This document shows, one piece after another, positions 38,262 to 39,413 of a stretch of DNA of 39,413 nt; within the stretch, counting starts at the first letter, position 1; each line of letters starts with the position of its first letter. A model generated the notes under the pieces. It was not told the DNA's origin and ran no database searches. It was given only the letters and a program-made list of their open reading frames with translations. The position numbers were made by a program, and so were the translations under genes. This DNA comes from a virus. Where the stretch lies: positions 1 to 39,413 of IMG/VR virus record IMGVR_UViG_3300037421_000076. One strand, given 5' to 3'.

Positions 38262-38293
38262 GGGCAGTAGTGGGTGGTGGTGGTGGGGGAGGG
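38262..38293 (+). other. G-rich tract with quadruplex potential
   Basis: Four G runs (38262-38264, 38272-38274, 38285-38289, 38291-38293) with extra GG pairs between could form a two- or three-layer quadruplex on the plus strand. It sits between the DnaA-like boxes and the parS-like site. The middle loop is long, so stability is uncertain. Confidence 0.35.
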
Positions 38294-38309
38294 TGTTCCA
38301 CGTGGAACT
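38294..38309. promoter_or_regulatory. parS-like palindrome, copy 2 (intergenic)
   Basis: TGTTCCACGTGGAACT matches the parS consensus TGTTNCACGTGNAACA at 15 of 16 positions, with a perfect 14-bp core (38295-38308). It directly abuts TTGACA (38309-38314), so a bound ParB could also act on that promoter. The other copy is at 19262-19275. Confidence 0.75.
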
Positions 38310-38341
38310 TGACAATTTCGCGTGAGGTGGCGCAGATTTCG
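38309..38341 (+). promoter_or_regulatory. Possible promoter for rightward block
   Basis: TTGACA (38309-38314) is a perfect -35, but the best -10 at 17-18 bp (CAGATT) is weak, so an activator or a different sigma factor might be needed. The next gene begins at 38374. Confidence 0.35.
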
Positions 38342-38373
38342 CGCGACCCGTCGCTCAACGCCAGGAGATTTCC

Positions 38374-38736
38374 ATGCGCCGACTTGCCGTGATTGCCTCG
38401 CTGTTCGTGGTGGTTGCGATAGCTGCGGTTGCGGTGAGTTTCGCGGGTGTAAGCCCTGCGGAGGCGCATGTGGCGCTAGCCGGTACGACCACGCTGGCGA
38501 TGGCGGCGAATGCGGGAATTTCGGATGAAGCGCAGCACCTGCTCAACTCGCTCGAGGCGCATTTTGCCGCGGTGCAGAAGGCGGTGGCGAGCGGGTCAGA
38601 CGCGTTGATTGCGCACGTCGAGAAGGCGTGGGAGGACGTGCTGGCGGCGATCGAGGGGGTCGAGTTTTCGGGGAAGACGGACGCGGGTGCTGGCGAGACG
38701 GCTGGCACGGCGGTTACGACTTCGAAGGCGGCCTGA
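38374..38736 (+). CDS. Secreted or anchored Ala-rich protein (120 aa)
   Basis: An AGGAGA site precedes ATG 38374. The N-terminus (MRRLAVIASLFVVVAIAAVA) is a Sec signal or a membrane anchor, with a possible cleavage at AEA-HV. The body is helical (SDEAQHLLNSLEAHFAAVQK; LIAHVEKAWEDVLAAIEGVE), ending in a Gly/Thr/Ala tail. It is the first gene after the candidate origin and parS site. No family is recognised; a periplasmic exclusion or envelope protein is possible. Confidence 0.6.
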   Translation: MRRLAVIASLFVVVAIAAVAVSFAGVSPAEAHVALAGTTTLAMAANAGISDEAQHLLNSLEAHFAAVQKAVASGSDALIAHVEKAWEDVLAAIEGVEFSGKTDAGAGETAGTAVTTSKAA

Positions 38737-38777
38737 CGACGCGTTGACGAACGATTTCTGCCGCGCAGGGGGTGCGT

Positions 38778-39128
38778 GTGACTGAAGCCGAGAAGAGCGG
38801 GACCGAGAAGCCTGCACCGACGCCCGCCGAGCGGGTAGCAGCACAGACGAAAGACGCGTTGCGCTCGCACCTCCACGGTCGACGCGCACATCTGGTCGAG
38901 CAGATCAAGGTGCTCGAGAACGCGGAGAAAAACCTTAAAGTTTTGCGCGAAGAGCTCGCGGCGGTCATGCAGACCTACGCCGAGCACGGCGTCGAGACGC
39001 CCGATCAAGAGGCCGAGCGGATCAAGCGCGAAGAGGAAGAGCGGCGTCAGCAGGCGGCGTTGGTAGACTTAAATGCCCAGGCGGCCGCGGACGCGCATCC
39101 TGCGCGGACCGAGAGAAAGCCGAGCTAA
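38778..39128 (+). CDS. Coiled-coil protein (116 aa)
   Basis: I use GTG 38778; GTG 38772 in the same frame lies in the GGGGG ribosome-site region. A Pro/Ala/Lys-rich start precedes a long helix (residues 20-100, with QIKVLENAEKNLKVLREELA and ETPDQEAERIKREEEERRQQ) and an Ala/Arg tail. No family is recognised. It precedes the junction gene by 6 bp. Confidence 0.55.
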   Translation: MTEAEKSGTEKPAPTPAERVAAQTKDALRSHLHGRRAHLVEQIKVLENAEKNLKVLREELAAVMQTYAEHGVETPDQEAERIKREEEERRQQAALVDLNAQAAADAHPARTERKPS

Positions 39129-39134
39129 ACGGCT

Positions 39135-39413
39135 GTGATTCCAACCCTGGGACGGATTGTGTTGGTGCGCTCGCCTGCATTCATTGGCGAGTGCCCGGCG
39201 ATCGTGGTCGCTGTGGTCGGGCCGCTGATCAACGTACGCGCGTTCACGAACGATCATTCCTCACCGATGTTTCTGCAGGGCGTGCAGAGCCAGGCGGATT
39301 CCAGCCAGCAGTGGGGTTGGCGGTGGCCGCCGCGGGATCCACCGGTTGGTACCTTGGCGGCTGTTTCAGTTGAGCACGCGCCGGCGGTGTCGGCCGAAGA
39401 GCAGCTCGCGAAA
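39135..39413 (+). CDS. Junction-spanning small conserved phage protein, N-terminal part
   Basis: This starts at GTG 39135 and runs off the end; it is completed by 177-182 after circular closure, giving 94 aa. The first part is beta-rich (TLGRIVLVRSPAFIGECPAI, then VVAVVGPLINVRAF). With the WxWPP motif it looks like an SH3-like phage protein that I have seen in other genomes. Residue 75 here is Ala (GCG at 39357-39359). Confidence 0.75.
   Translation, partial: MIPTLGRIVLVRSPAFIGECPAIVVAVVGPLINVRAFTNDHSSPMFLQGVQSQADSSQQWGWRWPPRDPPVGTLAAVSVEHAPAVSAEEQLAK
39238..39413. repeat. Terminal direct repeat, right copy
   Basis: Matches 1-176 at 175 of 176 positions (G at 39357 against A at 120). With the gene reading across the junction, the genome is circular or terminally redundant. 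Confidence 0.95.

Larger units (their letters stand above)
37983..38373. other. Origin-like noncoding region (391 bp)
   Basis: Several elements crowd here and no gene is visible. Inverted repeats: CGGTAC/GTACCG (38011-38016, 38023-38028), GCGCACTA/TAGTGCGC (38084-38091, 38127-38134) and CGTAAT/ATTACG (38134-38139, 38144-38149). A DnaA-box-like TTCTCCACA (38224-38232) precedes seven As, with the inverted TGTGGAG at 38254-38260. A G-rich tract follows (38262-38293), then the parS-like site, then TTGACA. ATTTCGCG occurs twice (38315-38322, 38336-38343). The location directly after an initiator-like gene fits a replication origin. Confidence 0.55.

Noticed and set aside
1-39413. Terminal repeats as att sites of a prophage
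   Set aside because: No integrase or excisionase is visible, and the repeat lies inside an intact gene; circular closure explains it better.
1-39413. tRNA genes, CRISPR arrays and insertion sequences
   Set aside because: I saw no cloverleaf, no regularly spaced repeats and no transposase motif. tRNA absence is by eye only and would need a covariance-model search.

Overview
The window is, as far as I can tell, one complete genome of a high-GC tailed double-stranded DNA phage with podovirus-type virion genes. Positions 1-176 are repeated at 39238-39413 with one mismatch, and a 94-codon gene reads in frame across the junction. The map therefore closes into a circle of about 39,237 bp (circularly permuted or terminally redundant DNA, or an assembly overlap). 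The host is probably Gram-negative: the lysis genes include an inner-membrane spanin with a lipoprotein spanin nested inside it, plus a small M15 endolysin. No tail tube, sheath or classical tape-measure gene is visible. Instead there is a P22 gp10-like tail nozzle candidate and four large Ala/Gly-rich or coiled-coil proteins of the kind injected with podovirus DNA. I see no integrase, DNA polymerase, RNA polymerase, tRNA or CRISPR.

Layout. (1) A long rightward block starts near 36907, runs through the origin-like gap 37983-38373 and across the junction, and ends at 26171. It holds a replication-initiator-like gene, small Zn-ribbon genes, TerL (1357-3168), portal (4357-6141), a strong terminator (6305-6341), scaffold and capsid (7186-8794), connector, nozzle and fibre (9903-14178), internal virion proteins (14541-21541), small virion or accessory genes, and lysis (23855-25725). 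(2) A leftward early block (31032 down to 26215) carries a RecT/Bet annealase, a PD-(D/E)XK exonuclease, a coiled-coil protein, an HNH-like endonuclease and small genes. (3) A rightward early block (31093-35000) begins with a Cro/CI-type HTH gene and includes a RuvC-like resolvase and a clear Tad2 (DUF2829) anti-Thoeris gene. (4) A leftward block (36648 down to 34927) carries an ArdC-type antirestriction protein and a lipoprotein. Blocks 2 and 3 diverge from a compact overlapping promoter/operator at 31071-31102. Block 4 and the replication genes diverge from 36649-36906.

Genes are tightly packed. ATGA, GTGA and TTGA stop/start overlaps are the rule and were used to choose many starts, including several genes under 45 codons.

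The most unusual features are: two perfect copies of the 14-bp core of the chromosomal parS centromere site (19262-19275 inside a virion gene, 38295-38308 beside the candidate origin) with no parA or parB gene; a Zn-ribbon protein with a Tat-like signal whose signal and Zn-ribbon parts recur separately at two other loci; a 13-residue Arg/Lys peptide gene between a GAAA-capped hairpin and a terminator; and an ArdC plus Tad2 anti-defence complement.
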